From Natronobacterium gregoryi SP2 (GTDB lineage Archaea; Halobacteriota; Halobacteria; Halobacteriales; Natrialbaceae), in assembly GCF_000230715.2 (NCBI RefSeq), contig NC_019792.1, positions 2,232,001 through 2,296,000 on the forward strand: 64,000 bases of DNA, written 5' to 3'. The position numbers and the translations under genes are program-made. The notes beneath the pieces are model-generated. The model was not told where the DNA came from and searched no databases. It saw nothing but the letters and a program-made list of their open reading frames with translations. Shown one piece after another: positions 1 through 7,599 of the stretch; position 1 is the stretch's first letter; the number at the start of each line of letters is the position of its first letter.

Positions 1-362
1 TAGAGGAGTACGCCGAGAACGTCCTCGTGGCGGTCCTGGTCGTCGACGGCAAGAGCGTGATCGACATCATCGACCGTCACTCCGGCCCCGACGAAATCCC
101 TTACGACGTGGAGATGTTTCACTTCCTGCGAGACCTCGAGATTCCGGTCGTCGTCGCGGTCAACAAGATGGACAAGGTCGACGACAGAGACGAACGGCTG
201 AACGAACTCTGTGACCGGCTCGGCCTCTACCCGCCCTGGAAACAGTGGCAGGAGACGATCGCACCGATTACGGCGAAGCAGGGACAGATCGAACCGCTGA
301 ACGAGGCCGTCCGCGAACACCTCCACGAACAGCAGCGGGACGATCTGTTCAAGTTCTTCTAA
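1..362 (+). CDS. engB: EngB-like small GTPase, 3' end only
   Basis: The reading frame is open from the left edge (first full codon at base 3), so only the C-terminal part is present. It carries the G4 motif NKMD (bases 162-173) and a G5-like stretch ITAKQG, with hydrophobic strands between them as in the TRAFAC-class EngB/YihA GTPases. Family members bind GTP and are linked to ribosome assembly or cell-cycle functions. The protein ends in a short acidic/basic tail (DDLFKFF). The P-loop and switch regions lie outside the window, so catalytic integrity cannot be judged. The next gene is on the opposite strand, so this is the last gene of its transcript. Confidence 0.8.
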   Translation, partial: EEYAENVLVAVLVVDGKSVIDIIDRHSGPDEIPYDVEMFHFLRDLEIPVVVAVNKMDKVDDRDERLNELCDRLGLYPPWKQWQETIAPITAKQGQIEPLNEAVREHLHEQQRDDLFKFF

Positions 363-380
363 CCGAAATGGTACGCTGTA

Positions 381-397
381 GCGTGGCAAAGCCACGC
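381..397. terminator. hairpin after the GTPase gene
   Basis: A perfect 7-bp stem (GCGTGGC / GCCACGC) with an AAA loop begins 19 nt after the GTPase stop codon. It lies between two genes whose 3' ends face each other. There is no T-run typical of archaeal termination, so terminator function is only a suggestion. The rest of 398-572 shows nothing I recognise. Confidence 0.3.
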
Positions 398-572
398 CTC
401 GGTAACGGTTCGACAAACAGCAACGGCAGACGTTCCTGCTCACTCCGTTTGCGGGCTGGCCTTCCGGGCCGTCGTTCGCTTCGCTCACGAAACCCGTCTT
501 CCGTCCGTTCTCTCTTCTGGCTCACGGGCCACTTCGCTCCCCGTTGGCCGTTCCGCTCGGTCCGCCGGCAGG

Positions 573-1733
573 TCACAGATTCCCGTCGACGATGTCGGCC
601 ATCCGTTCGCGGTCGAACAGTTGTTCGTCTTCGGGGATATCCGCGGAGTCACCCGGCCACTCGCCGAACCGGTCGGGATAGACCTGCTTTGCGAGTGCCT
701 CCGTCGAGAACAGATGCGTGACCGGTCCCATGAACTGTCCCGAGGCACGGACGACGTTGCCGTCCTGGACCGCCGACAGCGTCCTCGCAGTGGAGTGGTC
801 CTCGAGCGGTTCGACGACCTGGGAGTGCCACTCCTCGCCGGTCATCGACGAGAGGTTGAGCGCGGCGAGATAGTCGGGATCGATCTCGAGCAGCGTCTCG
901 TAGCCGACATCGCCCTCGATGTCTCTGTCCGCGAACGCGTCCTCGATACCGAGATCCCGGAAACTGCGGACGTCGTTTCGTTTCTCGCTGATCGGTGCGG
1001 GCTGGAAGAGACCGGCGTCGGCGTCGATTCCGCGCCAGAATACGGCCGCGGTCGGTCGTTCGTCTTCCGGCGGCAGGTTCGCCTCGATTTCGGCCATGAA
1101 GTCGTCGCGGAGGTCGATCCACGCCTCGTACTGGTCCTGGCGCTGGAAGATCTCCGTCACCTTCTCGAAGAGTTCGTACAGCGTGTAGTAGGGTTGTTCA
1201 CCCTCGTAGTCGAACCGGATGTACGAACCGAGGTACGGGGCGACGTTTTGCTCGATCTCTTTCATGTCGGCGTCGCTCCAACTCGAGTAGTTCTGGAGCA
1301 TCCGGGGGTCGGCGAGGATCACGTCGGGGTCTACCTCGTAGAAGATTTCTTTGTCGTAGTTGCGGGCTGATTCGCCCTCGCCGTACTGGAGGGTGTCGTC
1401 GAGGTCGATGTCGACGCCGGGTAGCTGATCGTAGAACTTGTAGGGTTTTCGGTGGGGATAGGCGTGTGCCTCCGGTTGCAGTCCGAGCGACATCGCCATG
1501 TCCTCTTGGGAACCGGGGATGACGAAGAACGACTCCGGCACCGCGTCGAACGTATGGCAGCCGCCCGGTTCGAGACAGACTTCGTAGGACTGACCGCCGC
1601 TGTCGCCGTTCTCATCGTTGGGTCCACTCGAGCCGGAGTCGTCGGCTGGATCGGATTCGCCGCCGAGACAGCCGGCAACGCCGGCGGCTGCGAGACTTGC
1701 ACTGCTTGCGAGGACGCGTCGTCGATTCACCAT
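573..1733 (-). CDS. Iron-siderophore ABC transporter substrate-binding lipoprotein
   Basis: About 386 aa. The N-terminus has a Tat-type signal (NRRRVLASSAS) followed by a lipobox ending VAGC, so the protein should be exported folded and lipid-anchored on the outer face of the membrane. An acidic Ser/Gly/Asp linker then leads into a periplasmic-binding-protein fold of the Fe3+-hydroxamate/cobalamin class (PF01497 type). The ATG at 1733 is chosen; a GTG at 1748 is in frame but sits inside the operator. The gene is transcribed toward the GTPase gene from its own operator-bearing promoter, while the ATPase and permease lie just upstream under a second promoter. Ferric siderophore rather than B12 is inferred from the iron-type operators. 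Confidence 0.88.
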   Translation of the reverse strand: MVNRRRVLASSASLAAAGVAGCLGGESDPADDSGSSGPNDENGDSGGQSYEVCLEPGGCHTFDAVPESFFVIPGSQEDMAMSLGLQPEAHAYPHRKPYKFYDQLPGVDIDLDDTLQYGEGESARNYDKEIFYEVDPDVILADPRMLQNYSSWSDADMKEIEQNVAPYLGSYIRFDYEGEQPYYTLYELFEKVTEIFQRQDQYEAWIDLRDDFMAEIEANLPPEDERPTAAVFWRGIDADAGLFQPAPISEKRNDVRSFRDLGIEDAFADRDIEGDVGYETLLEIDPDYLAALNLSSMTGEEWHSQVVEPLEDHSTARTLSAVQDGNVVRASGQFMGPVTHLFSTEALAKQVYPDRFGEWPGDSADIPEDEQLFDRERMADIVDGNL

Positions 1734-1738
1734 ACATG

Positions 1739-1756
1739 TTTTAGGCACACCTAAAA
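1739..1756. promoter_or_regulatory. Iron-type operator 1 (start-proximal) of the binding-protein gene
   Basis: Perfect inverted repeat TTTTAGG-CACA-CCTAAAA, with 7-bp arms and a 4-nt spacer. It covers the predicted transcription start of the binding-protein gene, about 25 nt below the TATA-like CCTAAATA carried by operator 2. It matches the TTAGGnnnnCCTAA pattern bound by archaeal DtxR-family metal-dependent repressors (Idr, SirR). Binding is inferred, not shown. Confidence 0.8.
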
Positions 1757-1773
1757 GAATAAGAATGTGGCTA

Positions 1774-1789
1774 TTTAGGCTGCCCTAAA
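1774..1789. promoter_or_regulatory. Iron-type operator 2, overlapping the TATA box
   Basis: TTTAGG-CTGC-CCTAAA, with perfect 6-bp arms. Read on the minus strand its end forms CCTAAATA, the best TATA-like element for the binding-protein gene. A bound repressor would therefore compete directly with TBP. Its start lies exactly 34 bp from that of the 16-bp core of operator 1. Confidence 0.8.
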
Positions 1790-1832
1790 AGAATGGTCGC
1801 GGATCGTCCCGAATCGGACGAAAACGAGGCGA

Positions 1833-2714
1833 CTATCGTTCGACGCTCTCGTCGCTCGAGTCCTCGTGAAGCGGCCCAAGCGGCGTGATCGTCGGTCCGC
1901 GTTCCCCCTCCTCCACGTCGGCCTCGATACGGAACACGTCCGCGAGAAGCGCCTCCGTGAGCGTGTCGTCCGGCGGACCGCTGGCGTAAATCGAGCCGTC
2001 CTCGAGAGCGACCAGGTGGTCGGCATAGCGAGCCGCCTGTTCGATGTCGTGGAGGACGAGGACGACCGTCACCGAACTGTGATCGCGCAGCGTCTCGACG
2101 ATCTCCATGACCTCGAGTTGGTGGTGGACATCGAGGAACGTGGTCGGCTCGTCGAGCAACAAAACGTCGGTCTCCTGGGCCAGCGCCATCGCGATCCAGA
2201 CGAGTTGTTTCTGCCCGCCGCTCAGACTACCGAGAGGCCGGTCGCGGAGATGGCCGATACCCGCAAGCGAAATCGCTCGATCGACGGCCGCCTGGTCCTC
2301 GTCCGTGACGGACTCGAAGAACCCGCGATGTGGGTATCGACCGTGATAGACGAGCTCCGCGACGGTCAACCCATCGGGCGAGACGTTCTCCTGGGAGAGG
2401 TGACCGACCTTCCTGGCAAAGGCCTTCTTCTCGAGGTCGTGTACGTCGTTGCCCTCGAGAAAGACGGTGCCGGACTCGAGCGAAAGTTGGCGTGCGATCC
2501 CTTTCAGGAGCGTGCTCTTGCCGCTGCCGTTCGGACCGATGAGTGCCGTCACTTCGCCCTCGGGGACGGTTACAGACTCGCCGTCGAGGACCGGTTCCTC
2601 GGCGTTCGGATAGCCGATCCGGAGATCGGTACCGGTGAGATACGGTGGGTCGTCCGTCTCGGGGGCGGCCGATTCCGCGTCGTCTCGTGTGGTCAGTCTC
2701 GAGTCTATCGCCAT
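1833..2714 (-). CDS. Iron-siderophore ABC transporter ATP-binding protein
   Basis: 293 aa cytoplasmic ATPase of the FecE/FhuC class. Walker A GPNGSGKST spans about residues 60-68. The signature LSGGQ is followed by Walker B VLLLDEPT and a D-loop, and the H-loop histidine lies in VLVLHDIEQAARYADH. It energises import of ferric siderophore through the adjacent permease. The ATG at 2714 overlaps the permease stop (TGATG), showing translational coupling; a TTG one codon earlier is possible. The N-terminal extension of about 25 acidic residues is typical of halophiles. The gene is read from the operator 3/4 promoter upstream of the permease. Confidence 0.92.
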   Translation of the reverse strand: MAIDSRLTTRDDAESAAPETDDPPYLTGTDLRIGYPNAEEPVLDGESVTVPEGEVTALIGPNGSGKSTLLKGIARQLSLESGTVFLEGNDVHDLEKKAFARKVGHLSQENVSPDGLTVAELVYHGRYPHRGFFESVTDEDQAAVDRAISLAGIGHLRDRPLGSLSGGQKQLVWIAMALAQETDVLLLDEPTTFLDVHHQLEVMEIVETLRDHSSVTVVLVLHDIEQAARYADHLVALEDGSIYASGPPDDTLTEALLADVFRIEADVEEGERGPTITPLGPLHEDSSDESVER

Positions 2715-3868
2715 CAAAGCTCACCCAGTTGTTGTTTTTTGCGCATCAGGTAGAGGAAGTACGGACCGCCGATCAGCCCCGTTACGATCCCAACGGGGAT
2801 CTGGACGGGATTGAGTGCGAGTCGGGCACCGACGTCGGCGGAGATCATCAGTGCCGGGCCGACGAAGAGACAGCCGATCACGAGTTTCCTGTTGTCGCTG
2901 CCGACGATGTTGCGGACCATGTGAGGCACGATTAGCCCGACGAAACTGACGATGCCGGCAACAGCGATGCTCACGGCGGCCGCGAGGACGGCGATGCCAG
3001 AGAGCGCGAAGCGAACGCGCTCGACTGACATGCCAAGCGACGACGCCGTCTCTTCACCCAGCAGGAGGACGTTTAGCTGCCGTGAGCCGAGATATGCGAG
3101 CCCGACCGAGACGAGCGACCAGGGAAGTGCGATCCGCACGTGTTGCCAGTTCGTCCCGGTCAGCGAGCCGTTCAACCACGCGATGGCCTGCTGGACGACA
3201 CCGATGTCGTCGGTGAAGACGAACAGTGCAGTCTGGAACGAGCCAAAGACCGTCCCGACGATGACGCCCGCAAGTACCAGTCGAACCGGGCTCGTTCCGT
3301 TGTTCCAGGCGATGACGTACACGATGAGGAACGCGAGCGCACCACCGGCCGAAGCGACGAGCGGAAGGACAGTGGTCAGTCCCGTAAAGACCGTAAGGAC
3401 GAGCAACACCAGCAGCCCGGCCCCCGAAGACACTCCGAGAATAAACGGGCTCGCGAGTTCGTTTCGCGTGACCGCCTGGAAGATCACGCCGGAGATAGCG
3501 AGATTCATTCCGACCAGGACGGCGACGATGACCCGCGGTAGCCGGAGGTTCCAGACGATGTGTGTCGCCGTCGAGAGCTCCGGCAACTGTTCGACGTTGT
3601 ACCCGGTCAGCGCCTCCATCAACCCTTCACCGAGGAAGAAGTTGAGCAGCCACCGGTAATCCAGCAGCACTGTCGAGTCAAACAGCGCGCGCCAGGCCTC
3701 GGCGAACGTCATCGAGTACGCACCGTATCGTAACTGGACGAGACCACCGAGAATGACGATCGCCGATCCTCCCAGACAGACCGACAGCAGACTCGAGTCG
3801 ACCGAGAGGCTCCCTGTCGACTTGGACGACTGCCCAACCGACCCGTTCTCCGCTCTCGTCTCCGTCAT
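2714..3868 (-). CDS. Iron-siderophore ABC transporter permease (FecCD family)
   Basis: 384 aa with about nine or ten hydrophobic segments. The family hallmark LPRVIVAVLVGMNLAISGVI region falls near residues 125-150 and the coupling region GLIVPHMVRNIVG near residue 315. It forms the membrane channel of the ferric siderophore importer, probably as a homodimer. It is the first gene of a two-gene transcript with the ATPase, overlapping it by one base. The start is ATG at 3868, about 105 nt downstream of operator 3, leaving a leader of perhaps 75-110 nt. A Ser/Thr-rich hydrophilic N-terminus precedes the first membrane helix. Confidence 0.92.
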   Translation of the reverse strand: MTETRAENGSVGQSSKSTGSLSVDSSLLSVCLGGSAIVILGGLVQLRYGAYSMTFAEAWRALFDSTVLLDYRWLLNFFLGEGLMEALTGYNVEQLPELSTATHIVWNLRLPRVIVAVLVGMNLAISGVIFQAVTRNELASPFILGVSSGAGLLVLLVLTVFTGLTTVLPLVASAGGALAFLIVYVIAWNNGTSPVRLVLAGVIVGTVFGSFQTALFVFTDDIGVVQQAIAWLNGSLTGTNWQHVRIALPWSLVSVGLAYLGSRQLNVLLLGEETASSLGMSVERVRFALSGIAVLAAAVSIAVAGIVSFVGLIVPHMVRNIVGSDNRKLVIGCLFVGPALMISADVGARLALNPVQIPVGIVTGLIGGPYFLYLMRKKQQLGEL

Positions 3869-3973
3869 CGGCCTTCGCTCGGCTGTCGGTCCGCTTCGAT
3901 CGAACTCGAGTCGTCACCTGCTGTACTACCGGATCGTTGCCGACGGCTCCCGTTCGAACTCCGCCACATATTA

Positions 3974-3989
3974 TTTAGGCACCCCTAAA
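3974..3989. promoter_or_regulatory. Iron-type operator 3, TATA-overlapping, permease promoter
   Basis: TTTAGG-CACC-CCTAAA. On the minus strand it ends CCTAAATAATATG, the likely TATA region for the permease-ATPase transcript. The geometry is the same as operator 2. Confidence 0.78.
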
Positions 3990-4007
3990 ACTACATATCT
4001 GCTTTGA

Positions 4008-4023
4008 TTTCGGCTAACCTAAA
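4008..4023. promoter_or_regulatory. Iron-type operator 4, upstream of the permease promoter
   Basis: TTTCGG-CTAA-CCTAAA, one mismatch in the left arm. It starts 34 bp from operator 3, the same spacing as operators 1 and 2. On the plus strand it contains CCTAAATAATGG, which could also act as a TATA box for a rightward transcript, although no convincing rightward gene follows. Confidence 0.65.
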
Positions 4024-4529
4024 TAATGGCTGGGCTGTTGGAACAAGAAGAAAAACACGAGGCCGAGAGACGTCGGTCGCGGTCTGTTCTGCGTAACGCA
4101 TCTCCAATCGTCGACACCTCGGCCGCTACGTGGCACACTCTGACCCAAACGCCGTCCGCCGAACTGCTCTCGGTCGGCCCGACGACGAACACGAAACCAC
4201 TCGCGTTGGAAGAACAGCGGTCACAAGCGCTGTCGTGTGGCGGCCCCGGACTACGACGGCTTTCTGTCCATCAGTTCCGGAGCAACTGCGACCCGAACCA
4301 TTGCACCAAGACGGTTCCAGCGGTCCGTCTGAAACGCAACGACGCTGCAAGGATCGACGCCTCAGATGTCTCTCTACGAGGAAAGCGACGGTGGCTCGGT
4401 GAACGGTCTCATCACAAGGGGCTAAGCGGGGGTAACTTTCGTCATCGCCACCTCTTATCGATAGGACCGTCGTATGGAAAAACCTCACGACAGTGCGTCC
4501 TGTCCAGTCCCACCCAGCCACCGACTGAG
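4024..4529. other. Gene-poor stretch, no gene recognised
   Basis: Open frames of 90-190 codons exist on both strands, but their translations are rich in Arg/Ser/Cys and unlike the acidic proteins around them. I do not support any as a gene. The composition and the flanking repeats suggest decayed accessory DNA. Confidence 0.5.
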
Positions 4530-4608
4530 ACGGACTGCTGTCCCGCTGTCCCGGCGCGACCGCAGGCAGACTCGCGGCCACACCGGAACTGACGGACAGC
4601 AAACCGTC
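4530..4608. repeat. Palindromic intergenic repeat, copy A
   Basis: 79-bp copy of a nested palindrome. The outer arms are ACGGACTGCTG and CAGCAAACCGT; the inner arm begins CCGGCGCGACCGC and closes weakly with CGCGG...CGG. It is homologous to copies at 18347, 23220 and 60544. This copy is the only one not close to a stop codon: 150 bp, containing two 71-bp repeats, separate it from the Nudix gene end. Confidence 0.75.
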
Positions 4609-4673
4609 TGACGAGCTGACCCAGGCCACACGACCGGGCTCGACCCAGCAGTTCAGGCTTGCCAAAGCACTAG
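4603..4673. repeat. 71-bp repeat, copy 1
   Basis: Aligns without gaps to 4687-4757. It ends in the 23-mer GTTCAGGCTTGCCAAAGCACTAG, which is identical at 16513-16535. Its first bases overlap the right arm of palindromic repeat A. It may be a terminal fragment of a lost insertion sequence. Confidence 0.55.
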
Positions 4674-4686
4674 TACCGTCCCAACC

Positions 4687-4757
4687 GTCGACTGACGGGC
4701 CGAATCGACCGACACCGCCAGATTCGACCTATCAGTTCAGGCTTGGCCCGCCACTAG
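4687..4757. repeat. 71-bp repeat, copy 2
   Basis: Starts GTCGACTG, carries CGACCG in the middle and ends GTTCAGGCTTGGCCCGCCACTAG. It is in tandem with copy 1 after a 13-nt gap and its end touches the stop codon of the Nudix fusion gene. Confidence 0.55.
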
Positions 4758-4758
4758 G

Positions 4759-6063
4759 TCACCACGATTCGAGGTCGCGCAACTCCGCGACCACGTCCTC
4801 GATCCCGTCGTCCTCGAGCAGGCCGCGTTCGGCGGCGACCGCGTCGACGACGGCAGGCGGTGTCACGTCGAACGTCGGATTTAGCACGTCGAGCGCGGTG
4901 TCACCGTCGTAGACCGCCGCCCGGTCGCCGGACTCGAGGTTGTGTTCCTCGCGGGTCGAGACCTTATCGGTGGCGGCGACGACGGTGACGGGAACGGCTT
5001 CGTGGCTGGCCGCGAGTGCAGCGGCGCGCGTCCCGGTCTTGTTCACGACGGCACCGTCCGGCCGAATCGTGTCGGCACCGACGAGGACGCGGTCGACAGC
5101 TTCGCGCTCGAGGACGTGTGCAACCGCTGCGTCGGTGTGGACGGTAACGGGACACTCGAGGTCCGCGGCCAGTTCCTCGGCCACGTCGACACCCTCCCGT
5201 GCCGGCCTGGATTCGGCGACGAAGACGCGCGAGGGATCGCCCTGCCGGAGTGTGTCACCGACGGTGCTGGACCGCGAGAGCGTCAGAACCGTTCCGTCGA
5301 TGACCTCGCTTGCTGTCGCCGCGGCTTCGTCGTCGGCCGCGAGCGCGCGGTCGATCCCCTCGAGCGTCGACTCGAGGACCGCACTCGCGCCGTCGTCGAG
5401 ATCAGCTTCAGCCATCACCCGATTGACTCGGTTCCGGAGGACGGCCATCGCGGGTCGGGCCTCGAGTAATCGGCCGGCCAGTTCCGCCAGTTCGTCGCGT
5501 TCGCCCTCCGGATCGACGCCGAACTCGTCGCGTTCGGCGACGAGCACTCCCGCCCGGTCCCGCAGCACCTCGAGCGCCCGAATCGAGAGGGTGGCCGCAC
5601 CGTGCTCGTCGTCCGCAGTGATCGATCGCACCGTGGGTGCGACGCGTTCGTACGCCGTCCAGAGCGTTGGCACTGTCTCGAGGTCCTCGCCAACCGCCTC
5701 GAGGATCGTCGTCGCCGGGAGCCAGGCGTACTCGTCGTGTTCCTCGCTCAGTTCGATATCGGGGTCGTCGCAGTCGAACAGAAACGGGTGGACGACCCAC
5801 TCACGCGCTGTGTCCTCGTCGGCGACTTCGACTGGCCGGCCGGCGCGGACGAACGAGACGTCCGTTTCCTCGAGGCCGGTTTCGTCCCGGATCTCGGCGA
5901 CCACCTGTTCGTCCGGGTCGCCTTCTGGGAAGCCGGAGACGCCACCCCACATTCCCCGATGGGTGTCGACGGTATCGCTACGACACAACAGGAGGGCCTT
6001 GCCTCGCCGCCGGAGGAAGGCGGTGACGACGTGGTCTGTGTCGGTTTCGTCGGAATCGTTCAT
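4759..6063 (-). CDS. Nudix hydrolase domain fused to eIF2B-like sugar-phosphate isomerase domain
   Basis: 434 aa in two domains. Residues 1-150 are Nudix: the box begins at GGVSGFPE and ends AEIRDETGL, one residue longer than the canonical spacing and with Arg to Ala and one Glu to Asp. A helical linker follows, then residues 250-425 resemble eIF2B-alpha / ribose-1,5-bisphosphate isomerase, with the hallmark GADTIRPDGAVVNKTGT. Family knowledge suggests hydrolysis of a nucleoside diphosphate compound coupled to ribose-phosphate isomerisation in nucleotide salvage; that coupling is inference. A true translation-factor role is unlikely. The gene stands alone with a long divergent spacer upstream. 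Confidence 0.85.
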   Translation of the reverse strand: MNDSDETDTDHVVTAFLRRRGKALLLCRSDTVDTHRGMWGGVSGFPEGDPDEQVVAEIRDETGLEETDVSFVRAGRPVEVADEDTAREWVVHPFLFDCDDPDIELSEEHDEYAWLPATTILEAVGEDLETVPTLWTAYERVAPTVRSITADDEHGAATLSIRALEVLRDRAGVLVAERDEFGVDPEGERDELAELAGRLLEARPAMAVLRNRVNRVMAEADLDDGASAVLESTLEGIDRALAADDEAAATASEVIDGTVLTLSRSSTVGDTLRQGDPSRVFVAESRPAREGVDVAEELAADLECPVTVHTDAAVAHVLEREAVDRVLVGADTIRPDGAVVNKTGTRAAALAASHEAVPVTVVAATDKVSTREEHNLESGDRAAVYDGDTALDVLNPTFDVTPPAVVDAVAAERGLLEDDGIEDVVAELRDLESW

Positions 6064-6376
6064 ACTGGCGTAACGATTCTCGGGAGGGAATCGCTTTCGG
6101 GATCGGACGCCGGAATCGTCGCGCGTGAGCGAGTTCCGACTGGGTCACCGGCGAGTCCCGGCGGTTCGACCACACCGCCGGCCCAAAGCGAACTCTCCCG
6201 TCCTGACTGACCGTTACGGGGACCGACGGCCCGTCTGCAGTTTGGACAGTACTACTGCCCAGCACATAATCACACAAATAGCGCCCATATGTCACACAGT
6301 GTTGAACTGCAATGGACGTTCTTCTACTCTCTAACGATATTTTTATTGCATATGGAAGGTAGTATGCGGCCGTAAG
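6064..6376. promoter_or_regulatory. Divergent intergenic region with AT-rich promoter for the hydantoinase operon
   Basis: 313 bp between the divergent Nudix and NRAMP-like genes. The right part is AT-rich. TTTTTATTGCATATGG at 6338-6353 contains the best TATA-like box, about 35 nt before the ATG at 6377. No palindromic operator is evident. Confidence 0.45.
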
Positions 6377-7582
6377 ATGAGTGTCGTAGACAAGATCAAG
6401 TCGATCGGGCCGGGTGCGCTCGTCGCCGCGGCGTTCGTCGGACCGGGAACGGTCACGACAGCGAGCGTGATCGGTGCGGAGTATGCCTATCTGCTCGTGT
6501 GGACGATTGCGTTCTCGATTCTGGCGACGATCGTTCTTCAGGAGATGAGCGCGCGGCTCGGATTAGTTTCGAACGAGGGGCTCGGTGAGGCGCTTCGAGA
6601 CGAATTCACGCATCCACTCCTAAAGGGTGTCGCAGTCGCGCTCGTCGTGAGCGCGATCGGCGTCGGGACGGCAGCGTTCCAGACGGGCAACATCGTCGGG
6701 GGAGCAGCAGGTCTCTCGACGATTACCGGCATCAGTGAGAACGTCTGGGGGCCGCTTATCGGCGTTGTCGCCGCTGGATTGCTGTGGACTGGTAACTACA
6801 AACTGATCGAGCGAGTCTTCGTCGGTCTCGTCGTCGTCATGGGACTGGCGTTCGTGCTCAACGCCGTCGTCGTCCGTCCAGACGTCGGGTCGTTCTCGGT
6901 CGGCCTCGTGCCCACGGTCCCTGAGGGGTCGGCCTACCTGATCGCCGGGCTCGTCGGCACGACCGTCGTCGGCTACAACCTGTTCTTGCACGCCAGTACC
7001 GTCCAGGAACGGTGGGATGGTGCCCAGGATCTCGCTGCGTGTCGGTTCGACACCGTCGGCATGGTCGTCGTCGGCGGACTCATCACGACCGCGATCGTCG
7101 TCACGGCCGCGGCCGTCTTCCCCAACGGGACACAGATCGACGACGTCGGGGCGATGGCCGACCAGCTCGAGCCCGTCTTCGGCGGCTTCGCGCTCACGTT
7201 CTTCGCGATCGGGCTGTTCGCGGCCGGGTTCACGAGCTCGATGAGTGCGCCACTTGCCGGTGCGTACGCGACTGCTGGCGCGCTCGGATGGGAACGTGAT
7301 CTGACCGCCACCCGATTTCGGGCGATCTGGATGACGATCCTGGGCGTCGGCATCGTCTTCTCGGCACTGGATTACAACCCGGTAGACGTGATCGTCTTCG
7401 CACAGGTCGCAAACGGCCTCCTGTTGCCGATCCTGGCGGTCTTTCTCATCTACGCGATGAACAACGACGAACTGCTTGGCGAACACACGAACAGCAGACT
7501 CCAGAACTTGCTCGGCGTCGCCGTCACGATCGTCGCGATCGGTATCGGCCTACAGACGCTGTACGACGTTCTCGTCCTCTAG
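6377..7582 (+). CDS. NRAMP-fold membrane transporter lacking canonical metal ligands
   Basis: 401 aa with about eleven hydrophobic segments. TM1 (GPGALVAAAFVGPGT) and TM6 (VGTTVVGYNLFLHAST) align with the SLC11/NRAMP fold. In metal-transporting members TM1 has DPGN and TM6 has a Met-Pro-His. Here the Asp, Asn, Met and His positions read Gly, Thr, Val and Tyr, so the usual manganese/iron site is gone. It is the first gene of an operon, 17 nt before hyuA. A role in importing hydantoin, oxoproline or a related organic substrate is inferred from that context. A magnesium-type NRAMP relative is an alternative, though those keep more of the site. Confidence 0.85.
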   Translation: MSVVDKIKSIGPGALVAAAFVGPGTVTTASVIGAEYAYLLVWTIAFSILATIVLQEMSARLGLVSNEGLGEALRDEFTHPLLKGVAVALVVSAIGVGTAAFQTGNIVGGAAGLSTITGISENVWGPLIGVVAAGLLWTGNYKLIERVFVGLVVVMGLAFVLNAVVVRPDVGSFSVGLVPTVPEGSAYLIAGLVGTTVVGYNLFLHASTVQERWDGAQDLAACRFDTVGMVVVGGLITTAIVVTAAAVFPNGTQIDDVGAMADQLEPVFGGFALTFFAIGLFAAGFTSSMSAPLAGAYATAGALGWERDLTATRFRAIWMTILGVGIVFSALDYNPVDVIVFAQVANGLLLPILAVFLIYAMNNDELLGEHTNSRLQNLLGVAVTIVAIGIGLQTLYDVLVL

Positions 7583-7599
7583 CACCCGTTTCGATCCAC

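Noticed and set aside
1739-1748. GTG at 1748 as start of the binding-protein gene
   Set aside because: It lies inside the operator and near the predicted transcription start; ATG 1733 gives a normal Tat signal.
4026-4665. Open frames of 90-188 codons on both strands near the permease promoter
   Set aside because: Basic, Ser/Arg/Cys-rich translations unlike haloarchaeal proteins and no domain.
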